From positions 1 to 9,872 of the forward strand of contig DUHJ01000028.1 of the NCBI GenBank assembly GCA_013330925.1: 9,872 bases of DNA, in the 5' to 3' direction. Origin of the DNA: Candidatus Poseidoniaceae archaeon (GTDB lineage Archaea; Thermoplasmatota; Poseidoniia; Poseidoniales; Poseidoniaceae). Under the pieces are notes generated by a model that was given only the letters and a program-made list of their open reading frames with translations, ran no database searches and had not been told where the DNA came from. Below, one piece after another: positions 1 to 6,134 of this stretch (the first letter of the stretch is position 1; the number at the start of each line of letters is the position of its first letter). The translations under genes were made by a program, and so were the position numbers.

Positions 1-84
1 AAGGCAAAAGCAGCCAAGAAAGACGACAAGAAGAGCGACGACGACGTTTTCGACTTCGAAGAAGACGACGACGACCTGTTCTGA
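1..84 (+). CDS. C-terminal tail of an unidentified protein (5' partial)
   Basis: Reading from base 1 gives 27 codons and a TGA stop at 82-84. The encoded tail is Lys/Ala-rich (KAKAAKKDDKK) and then strongly acidic, ending in EEDDDDLF. Such mixed-charge tails are usually disordered and occur on many archaeal proteins, so the family cannot be named from this fragment. The frame is supported by the stop being followed at once by a hairpin and by GC-rich third positions. The rest of the gene lies upstream of the window. The gap of 80 bases to gpsA makes it unclear whether the two are co-transcribed. Confidence 0.65.
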   Translation, partial: KAKAAKKDDKKSDDDVFDFEEDDDDLF

Positions 85-112
85 ACAGGCCTCAATCGAG
101 CCTGTAGGTTTC
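85..112 (+). terminator. Hairpin just after the stop codon, possible terminator
   Basis: ACAGGC (85-90) pairs with GCCTGT (100-105). The stem can extend by TC (92-93) with GA (98-99) if C91 is bulged, leaving a four-base loop. It begins at the base after the TGA stop and is followed by a weakly T-rich stretch (AGGTTTCGATTT). Archaeal termination depends mainly on T tracts, and this one is poor, so the hairpin may instead protect the mRNA 3' end or mean nothing. Confidence 0.3.
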
Positions 113-164
113 GATTTCGAGGGTTCCGCTTAAGACGCCAACGGACCCCGTTCAACCGGTCACC

Positions 165-1160
165 ATGGCACGTATCGCGGTCCTAGGACTTGGGAACTGG
201 GGGACGGCCATCGCCCGAATCTGGCTGGAAGACGGTCATACCGTCAACGGCTGGACCATCGAAGAAGAGGTGTACGCCTCCATCATGAACCGCGATGTCA
301 ACGACAAGTACCTCCCTGAGCGCTCGCTCAAGGGCCTCGAGGTGACCATGCGCATCGAGGACGCCATCGACGACGCAGAAATCGTCGTGTTGGCCGTGCC
401 CTCTGCTCACATCCTTGGGGTGTTCGAATCCTTGCTGCCTCACCTGCGTCCAGGACACGTCTTGTTGGACCTCGCAAAGGGCCTTGCACCCGGGAAACGC
501 CTCATTTCCGAAGCCATCGAAGCGATGCTCGAAGCGCATGAGATGCGGAACGCGCTCGCCGTGCTCACCGGCCCGACCATCGCGCCCGAAGCCGCAGACG
601 GCGTCATGACCACCGCGCTGGTCGCGAGCTCAGACTTGGCGGTCGCCACCCGCTTGGCACAAACCCTCAGCACACCGACCTTCGTGCTTCACCCAGCGGG
701 AGATCCGGCGGGAGCGGAACTTTGGGGCGCGTTCAAGAACGTCGTCGCGTTGGCCTGCGGCCTCGTGGATGGACTCAAGCAAGTCGGGACCATCGGGGGC
801 GACAACCTGAAGGCCGCGATTTTCTCGGCCGGCTTCAAGGAAGGTTGCCTCGTCTTGCCCCAACTGGGCGCACGTGCAGACGTGGCCTTTGGCCCCGCGG
901 GCTTGGGCGACCTCTACGTGACGGCAACTTCGCCCCACGGAAGGAACCGCACGATGGGCGAAAAGTTGGGCAAAGGACGCTCCTTGGAGGAGGCCCTCAA
1001 GGAGATGCACATGGTGGCAGAAGGCGTCCGTGCCGCACGAATGTTCAAGCAACGTTCCGAAGACATGGGCATGGACCTCCCCTTCGTGGCCGCCATCAAC
1101 GATCTGCTCGACGGAGCAATTTCCCCAGAGGAATGCTGCCGCCGCATGGTCAGCCTCTGA
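165..1160 (+). CDS. gpsA: NAD(P)-dependent sn-glycerol-3-phosphate dehydrogenase
   Basis: GpsA reduces dihydroxyacetone phosphate to sn-glycerol-3-phosphate in the cytosol, the backbone precursor of bacterial-type phospholipids. The 331 residues match the usual family length. The N-terminal Rossmann domain has VLGLGNWGTAIA (residues 6-17), the GxGxxG dinucleotide loop with the family-typical NWGTA. LAKGL (103-107) and LTGPTIAPE (134-142) correspond to the conserved substrate-domain blocks. The C-terminal domain has GAFKNVVALACGLVDGL (188-204), with catalytic-type Lys191, then GDN (212-214) and GPAGLGDL followed by TSPHGRNRTMG (243-265). The ATG at 165 starts just before the Rossmann strand, so no upstream start is needed; no clear Shine-Dalgarno sequence precedes it. 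This enzyme makes the opposite glycerol-phosphate stereoisomer to the one used for classical archaeal lipids. Family assignment is firm; its role in lipid stereochemistry here is inferred. Confidence 0.96.
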   Translation: MARIAVLGLGNWGTAIARIWLEDGHTVNGWTIEEEVYASIMNRDVNDKYLPERSLKGLEVTMRIEDAIDDAEIVVLAVPSAHILGVFESLLPHLRPGHVLLDLAKGLAPGKRLISEAIEAMLEAHEMRNALAVLTGPTIAPEAADGVMTTALVASSDLAVATRLAQTLSTPTFVLHPAGDPAGAELWGAFKNVVALACGLVDGLKQVGTIGGDNLKAAIFSAGFKEGCLVLPQLGARADVAFGPAGLGDLYVTATSPHGRNRTMGEKLGKGRSLEEALKEMHMVAEGVRAARMFKQRSEDMGMDLPFVAAINDLLDGAISPEECCRRMVSL

Positions 1161-1199
1161 GGGCGAATCCCTCATGTGCCCCGGCCTTGTCCAGAGGAC

Positions 1200-1412
1200 A
1201 TGGCCGACCTGACCGAACTTGAGGAGCGCCTGCACGCGTGGCTCGTTGAGAGCGATTTCGAAACGGTGGCATGGAGCACCAAGAAAGCTGCCAAGGCGTT
1301 CAAGGTCGGGGAAGAAGCCATCCTCGAGGCCGTGGCCAACTTGACGCGGAAACTTCCCCAGCGCATCCAAGTGTCCTACAGCGACGGCGCCATGCACATC
1401 GCTGCTGAGTGA
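1200..1412 (+). CDS. Small protein of unknown function, possible winged-helix fold
   Basis: This frame encodes 70 residues from the ATG at 1200; a GTG at 1176 would add eight residues (MPRPCPED), less natural as an N-terminus. It starts 39 bases after gpsA on the same strand, so the two may share a transcript. The sequence has alternating helical segments (LTELEERLHAWLVES, STKKAAKAFKV, EEAILEAVANLTRKL) and then a beta-hairpin-like end (RIQVSYSDGAMHIAAE). That order recalls a small winged helix-turn-helix domain, with AAKAFKVGEEAILEAV as the possible helix-turn-helix. There is no signal peptide or membrane segment. I do not recognise a family; the winged-helix idea is inference from pattern only. 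Its TGA stop falls in TGATCA and directly abuts the stop of the convergent permease gene. Confidence 0.7.
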   Translation: MADLTELEERLHAWLVESDFETVAWSTKKAAKAFKVGEEAILEAVANLTRKLPQRIQVSYSDGAMHIAAE

Positions 1413-2342
1413 TCATTTCTCGGCATCGCTGCTGGCCAGCAGGCCAGCCGGAACCAACACGGACCACCAAGACGCTCTTTTCTTTCGTGGCTCATCGGTG
1501 AACAACGAGCGGGCAAGGATCGAGATTTGGTCCAGCACCAACACGACGACAAAGATGATGATCAGGTATGCCATGACCTTGTCGTACTGCAAAAAGCGCA
1601 GATAGAGGTTGATGTAGTAGCCGATGCCACCTGCCCCGACGATGCCGATCACCGTGCCGTGCCTGACGTTGTACTCGAACATGAAAATGGCCTGAGAAAT
1701 CAATCCGTTGGCGGCTTCAGGAAGCACGACGCCAAGGTTTCGCTCAAGCCACCCGTGGCCCATCGCTCGGGAAGCATCGAGCGGTTCCCGTTCCAGCCCT
1801 TCGATGGCTTCGTACTGGAGTTTGCCAAGGTACCCAACGGTGTACACCGTCATGGCAAGGATGCCAGCAAAGGGACCCAAACCGATGAGGATGACGAAGA
1901 AGATGGCCCACACGATGCTGGGCAAACTTCGGCAGGCTGCAAGGACGGCTCGAGAGAAAAAGGTCAACCATGTTGGGTTGAGGTTTCGAGCCGCGAACAA
2001 GGCCATTGGCAAGGAGAGCAAGCACCCCAACACGGTTGCAACAAAGGCAATCTTGAGCGTCTCAATCATGCCAAGCCATGCCGTGGAACAGGTGAATTCG
2101 AGGCCCGGTCCACGTTCGCATGCCGGATAGGCTTGAGGTTGCATGACGCTCCAATCGGGCGGCCACAAGGACTCGTTCACGAACACAAACAGGTTGGAGA
2201 ACCCGTTGCTGAGCCTTCCCCAATCCTCAATCATGCCGTTTGCAACCAGCAAGGCGGCCCCGAGCAAGACAGCAAACACAAGCGGCCACCGCACCCGGAA
2301 CCATACCTCGTGAAGCAGGGACGGAGGAAGCGGCTTGCTCAT
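1413..2342 (-). CDS. phnE: ABC importer permease, PhnE family
   Basis: This 309-residue membrane protein has an N-terminal helix (about 19-36), an extracytoplasmic loop, and helices near 94-116, 129-152, 155-171, 213-222 and 256-276. The EAA-type loop that contacts the ATPase is clear: YEAIEGLEREPLDASRAMG (177-195), then LPEAANGL. The following segment MFEYNVRHGTVIGIVGAGGIG (221-241) is a hallmark of PhnE-type permeases. The extracytoplasmic loop carries two cysteines (Cys75, Cys85), a possible disulfide. The start codon overlaps the stop of the upstream ATPase gene by four bases (ATGA), so translation is probably coupled. The family is named for phosphonate import, but the partner binding protein here looks transferrin-like, so the substrate may be Fe(III). 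The permease alone does not settle the substrate. Confidence 0.92.
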   Translation of the reverse strand: MSKPLPPSLLHEVWFRVRWPLVFAVLLGAALLVANGMIEDWGRLSNGFSNLFVFVNESLWPPDWSVMQPQAYPACERGPGLEFTCSTAWLGMIETLKIAFVATVLGCLLSLPMALFAARNLNPTWLTFFSRAVLAACRSLPSIVWAIFFVILIGLGPFAGILAMTVYTVGYLGKLQYEAIEGLEREPLDASRAMGHGWLERNLGVVLPEAANGLISQAIFMFEYNVRHGTVIGIVGAGGIGYYINLYLRFLQYDKVMAYLIIIFVVVLVLDQISILARSLFTDEPRKKRASWWSVLVPAGLLASSDAEK

Positions 2343-3007
2343 GCCTCCACCTCCAACAACCGACCGTCTTCGACGTGAAGGAGGCGGTCGGCCATCGACC
2401 GGGCACGTTCGATGTCATGCTCGACCATGAGCATGGACGATTGCTGTGATGTGACGTAATCCATGACCGCCGAACGGACGCTCTCCATCGTCGCCGGGTC
2501 CAGCTCACCGAGGAATTCGTCTGCGAGCAAAACCCTGGGCCTTTGAGCCAATGCTCTGGCCGTCGCGACACGCCGCTGTTGTCCGCCGGACAACTTGCGA
2601 ATCGGCGCGTGGATTTTCCCTTCAAGCCCGAGTTGTGCGATGGCCTCTCTGGATCGTTCGCGTGCTTCAGCAGAGAAGGGCCAGAACCGGGACGAGGTGC
2701 CCGTCAAGGCCCCCAGAACCACGTTGTGCCGCACGCTGGCGTGGCGGACCAATCCAAGGCGTTGAGGAATGTATCCCAAAGACCCCCGAGGAGGGGTGCT
2801 GTGTCCCTCACCGTGCACGACGTGACCTTCGAGGGGCGGAAGCAAACCGGCCATCGTCCGCAGGAGCGTGGTCTTCCCGATGCCTGAAGGCCCCGTAATG
2901 GCGATGATTTCCCCTGGGCGCACCGTGAGGTCAATCCCTTGAATCAGCGGTTCGCTTTTGGAAAACCCGACCGAGAGACCCTTCACCTGAAGGAGTCCGT
3001 TGGCCAT
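2339..3007 (-). CDS. phnC: ABC importer ATPase, PhnC-like
   Basis: This is the cytosolic nucleotide-binding subunit of the importer, 222 residues from the ATG at 3007. All ATPase motifs are intact: Walker A GPSGIGKTT (39-47), Q-loop Gln82 in YIPQRLG, signature LSGGQQRR (139-146), Walker B RVLLADE (158-164) with the catalytic Glu, D-loop GELD, and switch His197 in MVEHD. Walker B is followed by Phe instead of the common Pro. An in-frame ATG at 3052 would add 15 residues. I prefer 3007 because GAGGTG lies about eight bases upstream and the protein then begins right before the first beta strand (GLLQVKGLSVGF). It sits between binding-protein and permease genes. The PhnC label rests on the neighbouring PhnE-type permease and overall similarity; substrate specificity is not encoded in this subunit. 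Confidence 0.93.
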   Translation of the reverse strand: MANGLLQVKGLSVGFSKSEPLIQGIDLTVRPGEIIAITGPSGIGKTTLLRTMAGLLPPLEGHVVHGEGHSTPPRGSLGYIPQRLGLVRHASVRHNVVLGALTGTSSRFWPFSAEARERSREAIAQLGLEGKIHAPIRKLSGGQQRRVATARALAQRPRVLLADEFLGELDPATMESVRSAVMDYVTSQQSSMLMVEHDIERARSMADRLLHVEDGRLLEVEA

Positions 3008-3090
3008 GCCTTTCCCACCTCGTGAGCCTTCTGAGTCTTTCGTGTGCTGCACTCGTACAACCGGGGGTCAGGCGGGATTGAGCGACAACC

Positions 3091-4164
3091 TCAGCCCTCG
3101 ATGTCGTACTTCTCGTCGTAGTATGCGGCAATCCCCGGAATGTTGCTGATGGCGTCAGAATAGCTGCCAAGATGCCCCTCGGACGTGGCAGAAACAAGAC
3201 CGGGAGTGTTGAGCACATGCTCAAGCACGCCGCCCGCTGCAGGGTCGTCGGCCATGCCGATCAAGGCAGCACGGACCGCAGAAGCCTTGCTTTCATCCAT
3301 GGAATCGGGGTTGTACATCACCGGATGGCTGGGAGCTTGTCCAAAACTTGGCAGCGGCACGTAGCGTTCACGGTCAAGGCACCATGCCTCGTTTTCCGTG
3401 GCATTGGTGTTGGCGCAGTAGCCGTCCACGGTGCTGTCTTTGGCAAAGGCCACGTCACCGACGCCTTCTGAGAGGCACTTGACGGCCCCGGCGTACCCGT
3501 AGTAGGGCGTACCGGAATCAGGGATGGACGCATTTTCATTGAAGAATCCGTAAATCGTGTTACGAAGCGATTCGACGTCGTTTGGATTCCCGACGACGTT
3601 CGCATGCCCTTGTCCGATGAGGTAGCCCATGGGAAGGAGCATGCCGGCCGACTTGAGCCAACCCGTGTGGCATGACGTCTTGCCTTCGAGCAGGGCGAAT
3701 GGATCTGTGGAGGGGTCGTCGTCGAGCGCGGCTTGGGCCATTTCGCTGTCTGAGAGCACCCAAGCATGGGCGTTGTAATAGGTGCGGCCGTCCGATTTTT
3801 GGTCCACGGCAAGGACCTCCAAGTCGTACTGTTGCCAGCCGACCCAGGCGGCTCCACCGTCGAGGATGGCGATGTCCGCGTTGCCAAAGCGAAGCGCTTC
3901 CAGCATCGCACCCTCGGATTGGGTGTTGTAGAGCTCGACGTCCATGTCAAGCACCTCGGAGAGGTACTCCGCAAGCGCTTGAGGGTTCTCGTCGAAGGTC
4001 GCATAGTCGTCGCGAACCTCGTAGGCGATCACCAAGGTGTCTCGCTCGTCGTCGGTGCCTTCGTCCGTTCCAAGGCATCCGGCCAATGGCATGAGCAGGA
4101 GAAGGCCAAACAAAAAAGCCGCTTTGAGTGTCGGTGCTTTCGTTTTTGGCCGTTTGAACTTCAT
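3091..4164 (-). CDS. Substrate-binding lipoprotein of the PhnD/SsuA/transferrin superfamily, transferrin-like Fe(III)-site candidate
   Basis: This 357-residue protein starts with a basic stretch, a hydrophobic core and lipobox LAGC, giving lipidated Cys30 and a membrane-anchored extracytoplasmic receptor. It is the first gene of an operon with PhnC- and PhnE-like subunits. The body resembles one transferrin lobe more than a typical PhnD. Blocks in order are AILDGG (99-104), TYYNAHAWV (128-136), GKTSCHTGWLKSAG (161-174), YYGYAGAVKC (221-230), GDVAFAKDSTV (236-246), CLDRER (262-267) and QAPSHPV (276-282). By alignment from memory with human transferrin N-lobe, Asp102, Tyr129, Tyr224 and His280 match iron ligands Asp63, Tyr95, Tyr188 and His249. 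Thr167 matches the anion-binding Thr120, while Lys171 replaces Arg124. Cys165 and Cys230 match the Cys118-Cys194 disulfide. I infer Fe(III) binding; phosphonate or phosphite binding is the alternative. Confidence 0.88.
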   Translation of the reverse strand: MKFKRPKTKAPTLKAAFLFGLLLLMPLAGCLGTDEGTDDERDTLVIAYEVRDDYATFDENPQALAEYLSEVLDMDVELYNTQSEGAMLEALRFGNADIAILDGGAAWVGWQQYDLEVLAVDQKSDGRTYYNAHAWVLSDSEMAQAALDDDPSTDPFALLEGKTSCHTGWLKSAGMLLPMGYLIGQGHANVVGNPNDVESLRNTIYGFFNENASIPDSGTPYYGYAGAVKCLSEGVGDVAFAKDSTVDGYCANTNATENEAWCLDRERYVPLPSFGQAPSHPVMYNPDSMDESKASAVRAALIGMADDPAAGGVLEHVLNTPGLVSATSEGHLGSYSDAISNIPGIAAYYDEKYDIEG

Positions 4165-4168
4165 TCGA

Positions 4169-4188
4169 TGACCTTCTAATTTAGGTCA
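4169..4188 (-). promoter_or_regulatory. Perfect inverted repeat upstream of the binding-lipoprotein gene, candidate operator
   Basis: TGACCT (4169-4174) and AGGTCA (4183-4188) form a perfect inverted repeat with an eight-base AT-rich spacer, ending four bases before the ATG of the lipoprotein gene. One arm reads TTAGGTCA outward, which resembles the TTAGGT half-site of DtxR/IdeR-type metal-dependent repressors; the other reads GAAGGTCA. A CATATG at 4205-4210 could be part of a weak TATA box about 45 bases before the start, placing the repeat near the transcription start where a repressor could act. As RNA it could instead form a six-base-pair hairpin that hides the AAGGT ribosome-binding-like sequence. 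The repeat is seen; its function is inferred. Confidence 0.45.
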
Positions 4189-4224
4189 CACGAAAAGTCG
4201 GTTGCATATGAAGTTTCGTTCGCC

Positions 4225-5148
4225 CTAAACTTTGGCCACTTTCGCCGCCCACCACGCTTCCACTTCCGCTTCAGCCATCGGATCGGAGGCCAACGCCGGG
4301 TGACCAACTGGCCGCACGACGGTGAGCAATTCCAAGCAGCCAGCACTGCTCGCTGGTGCGGCGATGAGCACCACTTCGCCGATCTTCACCCCATCACCGC
4401 TCGTCGTCAAATCCGAGGTCACGTCCCAACGACGGAAGGCCAATTTCGTCAATTCGCCGTCCAACCGGTAAGCGTTGGTCGACGCTTCCCCCGCGACAGG
4501 CTTGAGGCCGAGGGTGTCCCCGTCCACGGGAACTGGAAGGGGCGCGGATTCCGTCAACAACAGCACGGCATCCCGCATTTCCCGCTCGGCCATGTTGATT
4601 ATGTCGCCGAGGACAAGAACACCACCCGACATGCCTGCGTCTGCTCCCTGCCACGGTATGCGCATGCTCGAAACGGTCACCACCGCGACGTCAACCCCGT
4701 CACGGTCACCCGTCAACAGATGATGGCGTTCGACGAGGTGGGGCCAAGGCAAGCCTTGATCCTCCATGGCTTCGATTGGCTCACCAAAGGAAGCCACCGT
4801 CGTTGGTGCCGGTGGAGGGAGAAAGCCGACAAGGAGGAAACCGAGCAAGACCGATGCCACCATCCCCCAACGTGGGAGGCGTTCATCCGTCCACGCGGCG
4901 CGGCCTGCAGGGCTCAGCCAAGAGAGGAGAAAGCACCCTGCGCCGACCAACAACCAGCCCCCTGGCAGCACCCACCACGCCACAATAAGCCCTAAGAGCA
5001 AAAGGGATCGCACACGGCGATCGCCCTCGAAGCGCCAAAAGACCCCTGATGCAGCCTCTGAATCCTTGGCCGCTGTGCGCCATGCGACCAAGAGGTCGAC
5101 GCCAACCACACAGGCCAGCATCACGAGCATAGGGAGCCAATCCAACAT
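4225..5148 (-). CDS. Predicted four-helix membrane protein with a C-terminal extracytoplasmic domain, function unknown
   Basis: From the ATG at 5148 this encodes 307 residues. An in-frame ATG at 5208 would add 20 residues but would leave only 11 bases to the divergent ABC gene, and the added residues are not membrane-like. Starting at 5148 places the first helix (LPMLVMLACVVGVDLLVAW) at the N-terminus. Further helices follow near RSLLLLGLIVAWWVLPGG, WLLVGAGCFLLSWL and MVASVLLGFLLVGFL. Basic residues between helices 1-2 (RTAAK, GDRRVR) and 3-4 (GRAAWTDERLPR) suggest those loops are cytosolic, putting both ends outside. After a PPPAPTT linker comes a mixed alpha/beta domain of about 180 residues with a single Cys. 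I do not recognise a family. It lies upstream of the importer operon on the same strand, with 60 bases between, but that gap holds the operator-like repeat, so it is probably a separate unit. Confidence 0.8.
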   Translation of the reverse strand: MLDWLPMLVMLACVVGVDLLVAWRTAAKDSEAASGVFWRFEGDRRVRSLLLLGLIVAWWVLPGGWLLVGAGCFLLSWLSPAGRAAWTDERLPRWGMVASVLLGFLLVGFLPPPAPTTVASFGEPIEAMEDQGLPWPHLVERHHLLTGDRDGVDVAVVTVSSMRIPWQGADAGMSGGVLVLGDIINMAEREMRDAVLLLTESAPLPVPVDGDTLGLKPVAGEASTNAYRLDGELTKLAFRRWDVTSDLTTSGDGVKIGEVVLIAAPASSAGCLELLTVVRPVGHPALASDPMAEAEVEAWWAAKVAKV

Positions 5149-5219
5149 GACCTTCGACGTCTGGTGCGCCCCACCAACGTTCAAGCCTGCGGCCTTCATG
5201 GCTCGCATGAGGACGGTCC

Positions 5220-6134
5220 ATGCAGGTGACGCTTCAACTCGAAGGCGTCACCTTTCGTCACCTCGTCCCCGACCCCCATCGACGCTTTCGCCGGAGGTTC
5301 GGCCCCGGGATCCATGCGATCGACCTCAGCCTTGGTGAAGGCGAACTCATCGGCCTGGTGGGACGGAATGGGGCAGGAAAATCGACCCTGCTCAAGGTCA
5401 TGGCCGGCATCCTCACGGTGCAAGATGGCCGGGTGTTGGACCGGAAAGGTACACCACAGCCCGCGCATGCCTTGCGCAAGATGATTGGACACATGCCTGA
5501 ACAGGTGCGCTGGCAAGGCACACGGACGCCCCTCGCCATGCTCCAAGAACTGGCGGTCATGGACGGTGGGCGGCTTGATTTGGTGGAAGGCGCAATTCGG
5601 CTTGTTGGTCTGCAAGAGCAAACGATGCTCCCCCTGGACGCACTCAGCCAAGGCATGCGTCAGCGCCTGACTTTGGCTTCGGCGATGCTCGGTAGCCCGG
5701 ACGTGCTGCTTCTGGATGAGCCCTATAACGGGCTGGACCCCGCGGCAGCACGCAGCCTGACCCGCGTCCTGACGCGGCTGGCTCAGCGGGGCGTGAGCGT
5801 GGTCATTTCCTCCCACCACCTCCACCAACTCGAGGGCGTGGTCGACCGCTTGTTGCTTCTCGACCGTGGTCGGCTCATCGCTGAAGGGCCGGCGGACGGT
5901 TTGGCCGACGAACTTGGCCTTGAACGGCCATGGGAAACCATCGTCGAAGGTGAGCGACCTGACGTGGAGGCGGAGGTCGAGGACCTTGGCCAAGGACGGT
6001 GGCGCATCCGAGGGCCGAGGCTGACGGCCTCGCTGATGGGTTCCATCGGCTCAGCCAGCGTGATTGAACATGGTCGCCGCAAGGTGAACCTCGCCGATCT
6101 GCTCGACCGCGCCACAAGGGGGGAAGAAGAATGA
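5220..6134 (+). CDS. ABC-2 type exporter ATP-binding protein
   Basis: This 304-residue ATPase has Walker A GRNGAGKST (48-56), Q-loop Gln95 in HMPEQVRW, signature LSQGMRQRL (142-150), Walker B DVLLLDEP (161-168) with Glu167, D-loop NGLDP (170-174) and switch His199 in ISSHH. LSQGM with NGLDP is typical of the CcmA/NosF-like exporter class, as are roughly 80 C-terminal residues after the core. That tail (WETIVEGERPDVEAEVEDLG onward) probably forms a small extra domain. A Shine-Dalgarno-like GAGGA at 5209-5213 precedes the ATG by six bases and supports the start. Its last codon overlaps the permease start by four bases, so the two make one transporter. The substrate cannot be read from the sequence. 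An Arg-rich segment after the first strand (PHRRFRRRFGPG) is a modest insertion. Confidence 0.93.
   Translation: MQVTLQLEGVTFRHLVPDPHRRFRRRFGPGIHAIDLSLGEGELIGLVGRNGAGKSTLLKVMAGILTVQDGRVLDRKGTPQPAHALRKMIGHMPEQVRWQGTRTPLAMLQELAVMDGGRLDLVEGAIRLVGLQEQTMLPLDALSQGMRQRLTLASAMLGSPDVLLLDEPYNGLDPAAARSLTRVLTRLAQRGVSVVISSHHLHQLEGVVDRLLLLDRGRLIAEGPADGLADELGLERPWETIVEGERPDVEAEVEDLGQGRWRIRGPRLTASLMGSIGSASVIEHGRRKVNLADLLDRATRGEEE

Noticed and set aside
630..1397. A 255-codon minus-strand open frame opposite gpsA, and a 283-codon plus-strand frame (1527-2378) opposite the permease
   Set aside because: Both are antisense to confidently assigned enzymes and have no recognisable motif.
3008..3052. Fifteen-residue N-terminal extension of the PhnC-like ATPase from an upstream ATG
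   Set aside because: The extension is polar and unlike the family N-terminus; a GAGGTG ribosome-binding-like site precedes the later ATG. It cannot be fully excluded.
4175..4182. AT-rich spacer of the inverted repeat as the TATA box of the importer operon
   Set aside because: It is only about 11-18 bases from the start codon, too close for a TATA element unless transcription begins inside the gene.
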